DNA from: Certhia americana
Lineage: Eukaryota; Chordata; Aves; Passeriformes; Certhiidae
DNA length: 64,000 nucleotides
Direction: 5' to 3'
Assembly: GCA_018697195.1 (NCBI GenBank)
Contig: CM031861.1
Span: forward strand, 3,442,242 to 3,506,241
In this document: piece after piece, positions 14,001 through 26,000 of the stretch
Layout of the letters: every line of letters begins with the position of its first letter
How positions within the stretch are numbered: position 1 is the stretch's first letter
The notes under the pieces: generated by a model
Database searches by the model: none
Told to the model about the DNA's origin: nothing
The model's input: the letters and a program-made list of their open reading frames with translations, nothing else
Position numbers and translations under genes: made by a program

Positions 14001-17000
14001 CAAAAAATGAGAGTCTTTAAAAAAGATGGTGTCAAAAATTATCTTTAAAAAAGATGGTATAAAAAAAATTATGATCTTTAAAAAAGATGGTATCAAAAAA
14101 TTATTATCTTTAAAAAAGATGGTATCAAAATATTATGATCTTTAAAAATGACGGTATCAAAAAATGATGATCTTTAAAAAAGATGATATCAAACAAGGAT
14201 GATCTTTAAAGAAGACAGTGTCAAAAAAAGACAGTCTTAAAAAAAGTCGGTATCAAAAAATGGCGGTCTTTAAAAAAGATGGTCTTTATAAAAGACAATC
14301 AAAAAAAGACAGTCTTTAAAAAAGATGGTGTAAAACATGATCTTAAAAAAAGATGGTCTCAAAAAATTATGATCTTTAAAAACAACGGTATCAAAAAATG
14401 ATGATCTTTAAAAAAGGTGGTATAAAAATGATCTTTAAAAAAGATGGTATCAAAAAATTATGATCTTTTAAAAAGATGGTAACAAAAAATGATGATCTCC
14501 TTTAAAGAAGACGGTATCAAAAAATGGCGGTCTTTAAAAAAATTGGTAAAAAAAAATTACGGTCTTCAAAAAAGATGGTCGTTATAAAAGACAGTATCAA
14601 AAAATGACGTTCTTTTAAAAAGATAGTGTAAAAAATGGTCTTTAAAAAAGATGGTAGCAAAAAATTATGATCTTTAAAAAAAAAGGTAACAAAAAATGAT
14701 GATCTTCTTTAAAGAAGGTATTAAAAATGGCTGTCTTTAAAAAGATGGTATCAAAAAACTATGGTCTTCAAAAAAGATGGTATCAAAAAAAAAGACAGTA
14801 GTTAATAAGGGGGGGGGGGAAAGAATCTTGCTGGTAGTTGCACAAAAACGCAAGTGTGCCGTGGTGCGTTTGGGGCAGTAACCCGTGTGTGTTTGTGGCT
14901 GGCTTTGCAGCGAGCCCCACGAGCGCGGCGCAGATGAGCCTGTCGACGCCCGGCATGCTGCGCACGCACAGCCTGTCCAACGCCGACGGGCCCTACGAGC
15001 CCTGCGGCGACGCGCGCCTCCGCAACAGCTCCATGTCCCTGGACGAGAAGAGCCGCACCATGAGCCGCTCCGGCTCCTTCCGCGACGGCTTCGAGGAGGG
15101 TCAGTACATCCACCCCGTGTGCCCGCAGCACCCCGCGGGTGGCGGTGGAGCAGGGGCTCGGCGCTGCTCGGTTCGAACGGAGCTTTCGCGGCCTTGGGTG
15201 AAGGCGTAGTCCTTGTCGTGGTTGGTCTGGTTGTGGAATCGGTGTGGGAAGGGACCCGCGAGGATCGTCGAGTCCAGCTGCTGGCCCTGCCCGGGACACC
15301 CCAACAGCCAACAACACCCCAACATGTGCCTGCGAGCGTTGTCCAAACACCCCTTGAACTCTGCCAGGCCTGCTGCTGGGACCACTGCCCTGGGGAGCCT
15401 GTTCCAGTGCCCAATCACAGAATCACTGGGTTGGAAGAGACCTCCAGGATCACTGAGTCCAACCCATGCCCTAACGCCTCATCTAGAACATGGCACTGAA
15501 TGCCACATCCAGCCTTTTTTTTAACACATCCAGGGGTGGTGACTCCACCACCTCCCCAGGCAAAGCATTCCAGTACTTTATCACTCTCTCTGTGAAAAAC
15601 TTCTTCCTAATATCCAGCCTATTTTCCCTTGGTGCAACCTCCCCTGGCACAACTTCAGGCCATTCCCTCGGGCCCTGTCACTGGTCACCAGAGAGAATGA
15701 TGGTGTTTATTCAGTGATTGTTTTGGTCAGACATGGGAAATAAGTGTTGTACCTAGACCTTGACTATTCAAGAAATGGCTTAAACATACCCTATGCTTCA
15801 TTTTTAGCACTCTCAGAACAACTAATTCATGCTTTGAGTCAGCACATTAGTGTTTCTTCAATAGGGGTGCTCTGAACTTGCACCTCCACAGTTCTGCTGA
15901 TAGTATAGATAAGTGATATCAGCTGGACTGTTTCTATCCCAGTAATTTTTCCAGTATTTTATCTGTACTCAAATAGTCTTTGCTTTTCATTTCTGCTGAA
16001 TGTCCTGGCTTTCAGGATACAACAGGTCTTCCAAAGAAAGGAACTGAATAGTTCTTTGAAACATCAAGACTTATCTTTTTAGTGCTTCATCATCTTTTCA
16101 AATATGTAACCGCACCTGATAGAAAGAACCCATGCAAATATAATAAGAAAAAGCATTTTACCTATATTTAGCTTGGTAAAACTGGAAAAAAAAAAAAAAG
16201 CATTTAGAATATTTAGTTTGGTTGCTCTTCATCAGGCATACTTGTGGCTGTAGCAGGACTGGCTGTGAGCACACATTAAAATCCTCAAGCACTGCACTTT
16301 GAAAAGTCAGGCATGGAGTGGTTCATAGGAAACTCTTTCAGCATTAATTCTTTGAGTCTTAAATCTCTTTTTCTGAAAAAAGGTTGGGAGCTTAATTGTG
16401 CTTTACAGGCCCCACAAGCCTTTGATGGCTCTTTCCTCCGCTTCTGAAGACTCAGCTCTGTTAATGCCCGTGTCCTGTGGTTGTTGGTTCCCTAAGAACC
16501 AGGCATTCATGGGAGCCACACTTCAGTGCTTGCAGAAACCTGTGAGAGCCACAGAGTTCCTTCCTGGAGATTCTGGTTGTCCCTTCACAGGTTTTTTTTG
16601 CCATTGGAAGAGGTAGAAAATATGTATTGGATATGTCTCTGGAAAGAATTAATTAATGGTTATTGAATTTAGTCAATCTAACTTCAGTACATTTGATTGT
16701 ATTTCAGAGGTCTCTGGCTGAGGTTTTTCATTAGGGGTTGAAAATTACTGGAATAATACTGTAGGGCTAAAAGCTGGGTCATTGCAGGAATTACGCTTTG
16801 TTTGCTCTCAGCTGAATGATCATAAGCAGTCAAAGACTGCCAGATGCTCAATCAGTCAAGTTCCATACTGTGATAAAGTCATGTCTTACTAAATTGTCCC
16901 CTAATGTAATCTCTGAGGGAGTTTGAATCGCTGCATCTGTGTTACACATCAGTGATTTACTGGAAGAGCTATTGCAGCAAAACGTACTTGGGTTTTATTG

Positions 17001-20000
17001 AAGACATCCTCCAAAAAATTGTAGCTTTTGTCTTTTAACTGTGCTCAAGATTGCAGCAAATGAAAAATTGCGGAAAATTTGGAAAGCGTTAGGTGAAATG
17101 TTCTATTAAGCACTTTTTATTCATTTGAAGAAAGTAATCAAAATGAAGTCCAAGAAATATCCACTAAGTTATGGACTTGAAAGTGGTTTAGAAAATACCA
17201 CTTTCGTATCTGAGGAAAGAATTTGACCCTACGGTGGACATGTGAAGATTGCTTTCAGATTTTCCTCAATTTTTCACACCTAAGAGGATAATAATATTTT
17301 ACCAGATGGGTTGAATGTTTGGGTGTAGTCTCTGCATTTTTGTCTTCAGGAGAAAGGTCTTCTATCACTTCCCTGGCTGTAGAGAAGGCAGCAGGCTCCT
17401 CCTTATTTCTCAGGGAATCACAACGTCTAAGTGATTAAGGGTTTCTGAATATAGCAGAGATTTACCTTCACCTTGAGAGAATAGATTAAAAAGTATCCTA
17501 GAAATTTAAATTCGTGGTTAATGAACAAATTGATTTCATACAATCATCCAGTGTCAATGAAGGATAAATCCAGGTCTTAAATAAAGCACACCAACCTACC
17601 TCTTAATTATTTCCTAGCACATAAGATTACAAGACATTTTTTTCTCGTTAACTTCAGCAGGGCCAGGATTTATTCTTTAAAGCCTTTCCTTCTCTTGTCT
17701 CTGGGTGTGAAGTACAGTCATGTTCTCTCACAGCTCAGCATGTGGGTGGGGAGGTTGGTCAGCCTTGCAGTACATAGCTCTTGTGACAGACAGGGTTCAG
17801 GGCTGTGCAGGTGCCAGCAGGAACAGCAAGCTCCAAACTCATCAGAACTTCATGAGGAAAAAAACGCAACGTAAGAATTGAGTGGTCTCTTGGCTCTCCA
17901 GTTTCCCCACTCCCCCAGCCAACAGTCCTCCCCAGGAGCTGGGCTGCCACTGGCTCCACCCTCATACTTCAGCCTCCAAGAGAAAAAAAAACTAAATTCC
18001 TAATCGATGGAATATAAAGTGTTACTCCTTTTTGTGCTACTGACTGCAATACCAGTTGTTCTTTCTGCTCTCTGGGCAGATGATCACAGCTAGAGCCTTT
18101 CTTTTCTAGCTTTAAAAATGATACATGCTTGCCTGTGCATTTACAGTGCTTTAAAATAATAGCTCCAGACCAGTTTGGGTTTGTAGGCTGCGTGCAGATG
18201 CATGCTGGCTGCAAGAAACAGGAATTGCATCAAGAGCATAACTGCCTTCAGGCTCCTAATTAAATAGCCTTCAAGTAGCCATCTGCAGATACTTTAAAAA
18301 GAAATTCCACAAATATATTAACTCCTTAGTTGTCCTTGAAATGAGAAAGCTGAAATTATGTACACATTCAAATGATGCATGTGAGTCACCACTCATGGAG
18401 GAATTTGAGAGCCATGCAGGTGTGGCACTTGGGGACAGGTGATGACCTTGACAGTGCTGGATTAATGGTTGGACTGGATGATCTTAGAGGTCTTTTCCAA
18501 CCTAATATATTTATGGTTCTGTGTAATGGTGGTGTTTCACAAGGCAGGAGTAGGACTCCCAGTTACATGTTCTTCCCCTGGTTTTTTTCATTTTGAGTCT
18601 TCTCTGTGTATCTGAGTCTTCTCTCCTGTATTAAAGTCCCAATGTGATTGTAAAAATTCCAGCTGATGCTAACTCAAAGATGTGTGTGACCGAGTCCATG
18701 GTAAAGATTTCTGTTTCCTTTCTGGCCAGCTGGTAGGGCTCTTTTTTGGTTACATCTCTATTAGGAAAAAAAAAAGAAATTCAACAATTTGAATTGAAGA
18801 ATATAGGGAGGCAGACCAGAAAATGGTATTATATTCCCTCTCTGAGTCCATTTGTAGCTTTGTGAAATATTGCATCACTTTGGGCTTTCCATCTTAAAAA
18901 TCTTAAAGGGAAAATGCAAGTAAAGAAAAGTGAGAAGGAGGTCTTAAGCGTAGAACATCTGTGATACAAAGTTAAAACAGAAATCTTCAGCTTGGAAAAT
19001 GATGGCTAAGGGGCCATGAATTTGGTTTGTTAGGAAGAGATTGGTTATCCATTCCTTCTCTTAGCACAGTGGCGTGGAGGCACTCAAAGAACTTACTGAC
19101 AGATTCAGCAGCAGGTCTAAAACAGCTGCAAAGAATTACTTTTCTGAGCACAAGAGAATTTTTCGTCACATACAGAATGTGTCAGTGGATTCAGTAGTAG
19201 TTAAGTGAGTTAATGGTAGAGAGGTCACAGCAGGCAAAATAATGGTCTGACTGCAGTTTCCATCCCTGGAATTTCCATCTCTGCTGACTCCCAGAAGGTG
19301 CAAAGATGTACCTGGGGAATATTCACTGTTTATCTGTCTCCTCTTTTCATTCTTTTCAGTAAAGCTGTGGTTGCAGCCAGGGCTGGAGCACACCATTAGG
19401 CAGAGCCTGGGTCTGACTCACACCAATTATTTTTATGTTCTTAGTGCAATACAGTCCTTAATGTCTAACTAGAAGGATCATTTTAATTGAAAATATGATT
19501 ACCCAGAGAAAGCGAATGGGTGTGAGGGTTTCTTTCCTTTCTTGTGGGTTTTCTAAATTGTCTTAAGTTCCTTCAGAAGCCAACTTAGACCTTGTTTACT
19601 TCTCTTTCCAGTATTGCCTTAGGATATAATGTCAGTGGGAAAGCAGAAGCCATTTATTACAAATGTAGAATTGCAGTAGGTAATTAAAGCAAAATGGCAG
19701 CTTTTCTAAACTTCTTTTTTTTTTCTTTTAAAATTATTTGGTGGGGGGGTGGTGCTGGAGGATTTAGAAGGAAGAAAAAGTGATTTTATGCTGTTTCATA
19801 TGATTTGTGTTGAGTTACCTGAATTTTGAATGAAAATTTCAGTTCAGCACTATTTGTTTCTAAAAAGAAAAATAAAGGAAAGGTAATTTTGCATGTTTCA
19901 GTGGCAGAAAGAATAGCTTCAGGTACTTTTTTCAATAGTGTAATAAAGAATGAAATGATGTTATATTTATATGTAAATCCTTATGCCTGAGTGATGGCAG

Positions 20001-23000
20001 CAACCTTGAGAATCACAGAATAGTTAGGGTTGGAAGGGACCTCTGAAGATCATTTAGGTCATCAGTGCACATGTATGTCCTTTAGTGAATTTAAATGCAA
20101 AAATTGCATGGAACTGATCCTTTTCCTGGAAGTTTTGTAGCCATGCTTTCACTATTAATTCCTTTAATATATATATAGAGATAATATTAATATATATATA
20201 TATAGATAATATTAATTTCTTTATATAGAGAACAAGCTTTGCCTTGTTGAAATAATGTCATTGCTTTAAAGAAAGACCAAGAAACCCTGTAGGGAAAGGG
20301 AACATTGAGCTCATTGATGCACTGATACAGCTCCCTCAAATCAGCAGAAGGAAGATACAACTGCATTTAAAGGACAGTTCACAGCCCCAAAATTACACAA
20401 TGTTTTTTTATCTTGGGTCCTCCACATCTTCTCCTGGGCCATCTGGTTACGCACTGGAGCTGGGTGTTGTACTTTTCTCAGGACATTCCCATCTTGGTCT
20501 GCTGCTTAAAAAAATCTATGAAACCCCCCCTAAATCTCACGTAAAACTGAAGATTAAATACTTATATTTAATTTTGTAATCTCCTCTGCATTTTGTGGTT
20601 GTTTTTTTTTTAACCTTGAGTAAGCCTTTTTGCAAGAATGTTAAGATAAACTGTCCAGAGAAATTTTTATCTCTGAGCAGATCTTCATCAAAACTTTTGT
20701 TAAACTTTTTTGGCCATGCCTAATTTTCCCAAACAAACAAATATTTTATGAGAATTTTAAAACAGCTTTACCAAATCCAAGGTTATGTATCTTGTCTACT
20801 GGCAATGCATGCTTCAAACCATACATTATTGGTGCAATAATATGATTAAATTTATGGTGGATGATGGAATTTGTGGAAGTATTTCTTCAGCAGATTGGTG
20901 GTTGACAGTGGATGATTTATGATGATTCCACTCTGGGGTTAGTGCACTTATATTCATTGTGTTTATTTTCTTTCCTTTAGTGCATGGTTCTTCTCTCTCT
21001 TTGGTGTCCAGCACATCATCTATTTATTCCACAGTGAGTATAATAAATTGAAGAGTTTATTTATTCATCCAAATTATTGAATTGACTGGTCTTGCTGTGC
21101 TAGTTTTGCCATTCAAGGAGAAGGGAAAAAGCAGTTTTCATTTGACTGTGTGCTGAATGCTAGATAGGAAAAGAATGTTTATGTTCTTGAAGATGTCTGT
21201 AGATATTCAGCAGTATCCTCATTAAACACAGACTTCAATGGCCTAAAAGCAGCCATTGATTTTTTGAGTCTGCATTTTATACTATGCTAAGTAGGTTTTG
21301 CTACAAAGCACCTCAGTATATATGAGGAGATTTGAACTTCATTACTTACAGCATCCCAAAATTTACTGAATAAAGTCATCCCATCCTTATATTAATGATT
21401 TGCTATTGAAGAAGTTTAAGTCCACTTTTTAATGCACAGATATTAATATTTCTTAAAAAAGGCCATTTATTTGCTCTGCCATTAATATTTTCTCCACAAG
21501 GATGTATTCCTTTTGGTTATCTAATCCTAAAATGAGACTTACTGGAGTTTGAAAATACAAAGGAGAACTCAGAGCTTCAGGTTCCTGTGCTTGCTGCATG
21601 AGTGGCCCCAGTAGTGTGTTTGGATGGGTGTAATTTTCCTGGTGGCTGGTAGTGGGCATGTTTACTTAGAAACAGTGAAGTGTGTGACTTCCTACCCCAT
21701 ACTTCTCCTTAGCTGATAACTGGGGTTAAGAACAGGCCATAGCAGCCACAGTTCTATCATGCTGACCACAGTGGTTGGTCAGAGCATCCACTTGGCATCC
21801 TCACAACTGGACACTGTGTGTCCTCCCTTGTTCCCATTGCCACAGTGCCTAGGCAGCACCCAAGTGGGAGTAATTTTAATTTTTTTTTTTTTTCCACATC
21901 ACTTTGGAATGCAAAAATGTGACCTCCTTCCCATGGCGAGCTGAGCGTGGGACAAAGGGAATTGCCTGGAATCAGCCAAGTTCTGTGGCAGTCCAGGTTC
22001 TTCAGAGCCTCATGCAGTCCCTTGTGGAAAGAGCCAGGACTTCTTCCATGAGATCAGAGGTGCACTGGTCAGCAGGCTGGGAGGTGGAGCCCAAATGCCT
22101 TCCTGCAGAAGGAAGTACCTCCAGCAGCCTGTTTTCTTTTTCCTTCAGCGTGAATAAATTAGGAGATTAAATTAGACTGAATATGGATGTGGGAATCCAA
22201 AGAAAGGAATTCACATTAGTGTTTTTGAAATACGAAAAGAGAATTTGCATAAATTTGTCAGGCTGGTTGTGTTGTAATATCCTCACATACTTCCTTTTAT
22301 TTTACAGCCTGAAGAGAAGTGCCAGTCAGAGGTAAGGGCACACCCTCTTTGACAAGCATAAATGACACTCTGCATTGTGTGCCTGGCTGTTTTATTTCTC
22401 CTTCTTATGATGCACTGAAGTGCTCTCTTCAAACCCACAGATTCGCAAGCTGCGGAGAGAATTGGATGCATCCCAAGAAAAAGTGTCAGCTCTGACAACT
22501 CAGCTGACTGCTAATGTGAGTACAACTCTGAGAGCAAACGTTGACCTGGAATGCATTTAAGGCACCCAGTTTTTTTAAGTGACAAAAAGATTTCATGTGT
22601 ACAACATTCAGTTTGTGCTCCTGATGTGTTTGAAGAATTAACTGTGTGCATGTGTGGAATATGTCCAAAACCAGCATCCTCTGTCCTACTAAATTATCTT
22701 ACACCTTTCTTTAAAAACTGAGTTATAATATTAATTTGGCTTTGTGCTTATGTAAGCCATCTTAAGGTCCTGAGAAAATCATTGGGGACAGGGTCTTTTT
22801 TTATTAATAGAGTCTTGCTTTGACATTTGGATGGGATGAGATAAAGGTTATAATCAGTAGGAATAAAAGTTAATAGAAACTTGGACTGAAATTCATATGT
22901 TTTTCTGTTGCATAAGGATGTGGGTTAATGGCATGATAGATAATACTGGCATAAGGGACTCTGGAAACTAATCTAAAGTTAAACCTAAAGAATGGAGATA

Positions 23001-26000
23001 CCTGACTTTATGTCAGTGTAGACAATATTTCTTGTTCCTTTCAGGAATTTGAAAGATAAGTAATTCAAGACACTCTGAGGAAAAAAAAAAGTACTTGGAA
23101 TCCAGTAGGTGTTGAGGCAATACTGTATGACCCTGAGCAAGTTTATTTGTGTGTTCTGTGCTGCTGTCACAGACAGCAGGACTCTGCAACACAGAAGCTT
23201 GCAAGGAAAATAAGCAATTCTAGAGTAAATAAGCTGTAGATGAATAGTCAGCAGATCAGATCATACTGACATCCTGGTTTATGGGAATGGATAAACATCA
23301 GAACATGTGCTGCTTGAAGGGGCCATTCCTGCCCACCAGCCCTCAGAATAGGGGGAGTGCAAGGCTTGGGACAGGAAAGGACAGGTTTCATCTGAGCAGT
23401 ATCAGAGGAAAAGTTCAAGGGGAAATCTGTGCTGTCCATTGCAGGCATCACAGTGCTTCATCCAGCTTAAAAATGAGGCTGGAAAACCAAGGGCACAGTT
23501 GTAACAGAGAAGTCAAATGAAAGAGCTTTGATTACATGGAACCACTTAGTCACTGTCCCAAGAGGAAAAGAAAACACTTTAACATCATCCACAAGTTATA
23601 TCTTATATTTGCCTTTCCAGTACAAAGGGGATGGATACACGAGTTGGTTTTCCCCCAGAATTTTTCTTTTACTTGTGGGAAAGCAGGACCAGATTCTCTT
23701 GCATAGGTTTTTAATGATGTTGTTAAATAACCCAGCTTGTGTCCTTCAAACAAAGAGCTTGTCAGCTGAGCAGCTCATTTGGCTCTGCCTTGGCTTTATT
23801 GCATTCTCCTTCCCACAGTTCAGGGTCACTGGGCTGGTGCTCAGCACAGGCTGCTCACTGCCTGGCCCAGCTGCTCTTCATCTGCCCAAGAATTTCTCTG
23901 TGGTTACTACCACTCTCTTTGTGGACAGCAGTTCTTACTGTACACTCCTGTATGTTTTTGGTTGGATCAGGGTCATTTGGGGTTTTGTGGGTTTTTCTTG
24001 TGGGCTTTTCTCAAAAAAAAAACCAAACCAAAAAACCAAACCAAAGTTAGTGTATCATTTATTATTTTGATAATATTCCATTTTTGCTTAGTTCACTTTG
24101 CTAAAATTTTGCAGTGTTTTTATTCATGCTATTTAAACTTCTTAGACATGAGCCTGCCCCGATTTGTCCATAAATTGGCTACAGAGATGTTGCTATAACT
24201 GTCCTAGTATTAAATTTCAGTCTCTAGCCACATCTTTCCAGAGAACATTGCATTTTCCATGGAAAAGGCAAGGTCTGCTCCCAAAAAGATTGAGATTAAT
24301 AAATGATGTTAGTAAAGACACTTGGAAATTTCCTTTAGACGTGATTCCTTTAATAAAATGCAGTTAAAACTTAGACAAAATTAATCTCTTCAGTTTACAG
24401 TTTTTTCCCTGAATTTCCTTGCATAGACACTGCAGTTGTTGATGCTTTTCAAGCCATCAAGGGCATGAATTTGAAAACATTTTGCTCCAGCTATAGAAAG
24501 TGAAGATACATTGTTTTCCATAGCTCACTGAACCATTTTGAGATTTGAATAATTGCAAGATCCATTTTTAAAAGAGCAACTGGTTTTTAAGGCTCAGGTC
24601 AAAGTATTAAGATTTTGTATCCTGTTACTAATCCATGCAGTCCTGCTTGCCCATTTTTTTTTTTTGCTTTTGAAAAGTATTGCTGAGGATCCCTGAATAT
24701 CAGCTTTGTTGTTCCCTGTTCATCCTCCGCAACAGAAGCTGTGCACTCTGTGTTTTTAAAATAAATATTTAGATTCTCCTACGTGTGCAGTGTTAGGTTT
24801 TGAATTACTTTTTGCCATTTTCTCACAGTCTCAGCTCTGCTTATTTTCATAGGGGCTGATGGGAATGAGAGCTGCACATCCCCATGTTATTGTACTGCTC
24901 ATGTTTGTTTTCATTGTGAATGTGAGAACAGTTATTTAGGATAAGTCAACTGTGTGCTGCTTCTGAATGAGTCTGGAATAGCTCTGTGAAAGGTTTTGCT
25001 ATTCTCTATTTTTTTAGGTGAGAAAACATCCTTTTCTGCTTGGAAAGATTCCACACTTTTCATTGTGCATATAGAATTATTTTTAATAGATAAATAAAGC
25101 TATTTTTTTCTATGGTTAGTGTAGATTATTATGGATAATGAGACAAATAGATATTGAAATATACCTGTGATCAGTTATGTGTGCACATGCATATGAATGC
25201 CCATGAAACAGTGCCATGTCATGGCTCTAGAAATAGAGTTTCTCATGTTCTTTCCATCTTCTCAATCTACTTTTCCTTCCTTTTTGCTTCTCAGTCATTT
25301 TCAGTTCCTAGCTGGTGTCTCTCATGTAATGGACACTGCGTTCTCCGTGCTTCCAGGGAAAAAAATTCTGCGTTTTTCTCCCAAGAAGCACAGTGAAATC
25401 ATTTTTTTCTTTCCTTGGGAAAAGAAAAAAGAGTAATTGGCCAAGCAGTAGGAGTTTCAGATGATATGTAGCAAGCTGACCTTGGTTGGAAGCAAGGTGC
25501 ACTCAAATACCAGAGAAGCCTTTGAGTTTGGTGCAGGTGTTATCAGCTGGCAAAGCATCTGTTCTGGGGGAATAAACACAGTGAGAACCTCCACCCCTGT
25601 GAGTGCCAGCATCTTTTTGCCTTGATTATCCACAAGGAAATAGTGATTTAGTCAGAGGGAAGTTTCTGCCTGACTTTTTTCTATACAAAAACTCGATTTA
25701 TGTTTTACTGTTGGCAAGCATTTCCATAATGTGTTCTCTACTCATTTGACCTTTTGTAAGCACTGTTGTTTTCTCTGCCCCATTTACACAACAAACAATG
25801 CCATGCACTGGGTAGACTGATTAAATACCTGCAGAAATCCCCCTTTTTGGAGGAAGAGAACAAACTCTCCTGTGTGGTTTGATTTCAGGCTCACCTGGTG
25901 GCAGCGTTTGAGCAGAGCCTGGGGAACATGACGATCCGACTGCAGAGCCTGACCATGACAGCTGAACAAAAGGCAAGCTCCAAAAGAATTTGGGAAGTCT

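Larger units (their letters stand above)
15100..20980 (+). other. NAV2: NAV2 intron (5.9 kb) with CR1 fragments
   Basis: Starts GTCAGT, ends TTTCCTTTAG. Holds two abutting CR1 fragments (15228-15707), a sense-oriented CR1 end (about 18395-18525), a short CR1 tail (20012-20068) and a TATATATAGATAATATTAAT-type AT repeat (20168-20217). No gene seen otherwise. Confidence 0.8.

Noticed and set aside
13940..14801. CRISPR-like array
   Set aside because: Units are contiguous and diverged without unique spacers; it is a tandem minisatellite in a vertebrate intron.
14735..15499. Long overlapping frames of 182-225 codons around exon 7
   Set aside because: Stops are rare because of GC richness. The real signal is the 189-nt exon in one frame, with splice sites.
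23528..24198. Overlapping frames of 139-180 codons in a NAV2 intron
   Set aside because: Three frames overlap, with no family resemblance; chance frames in unique intron DNA.
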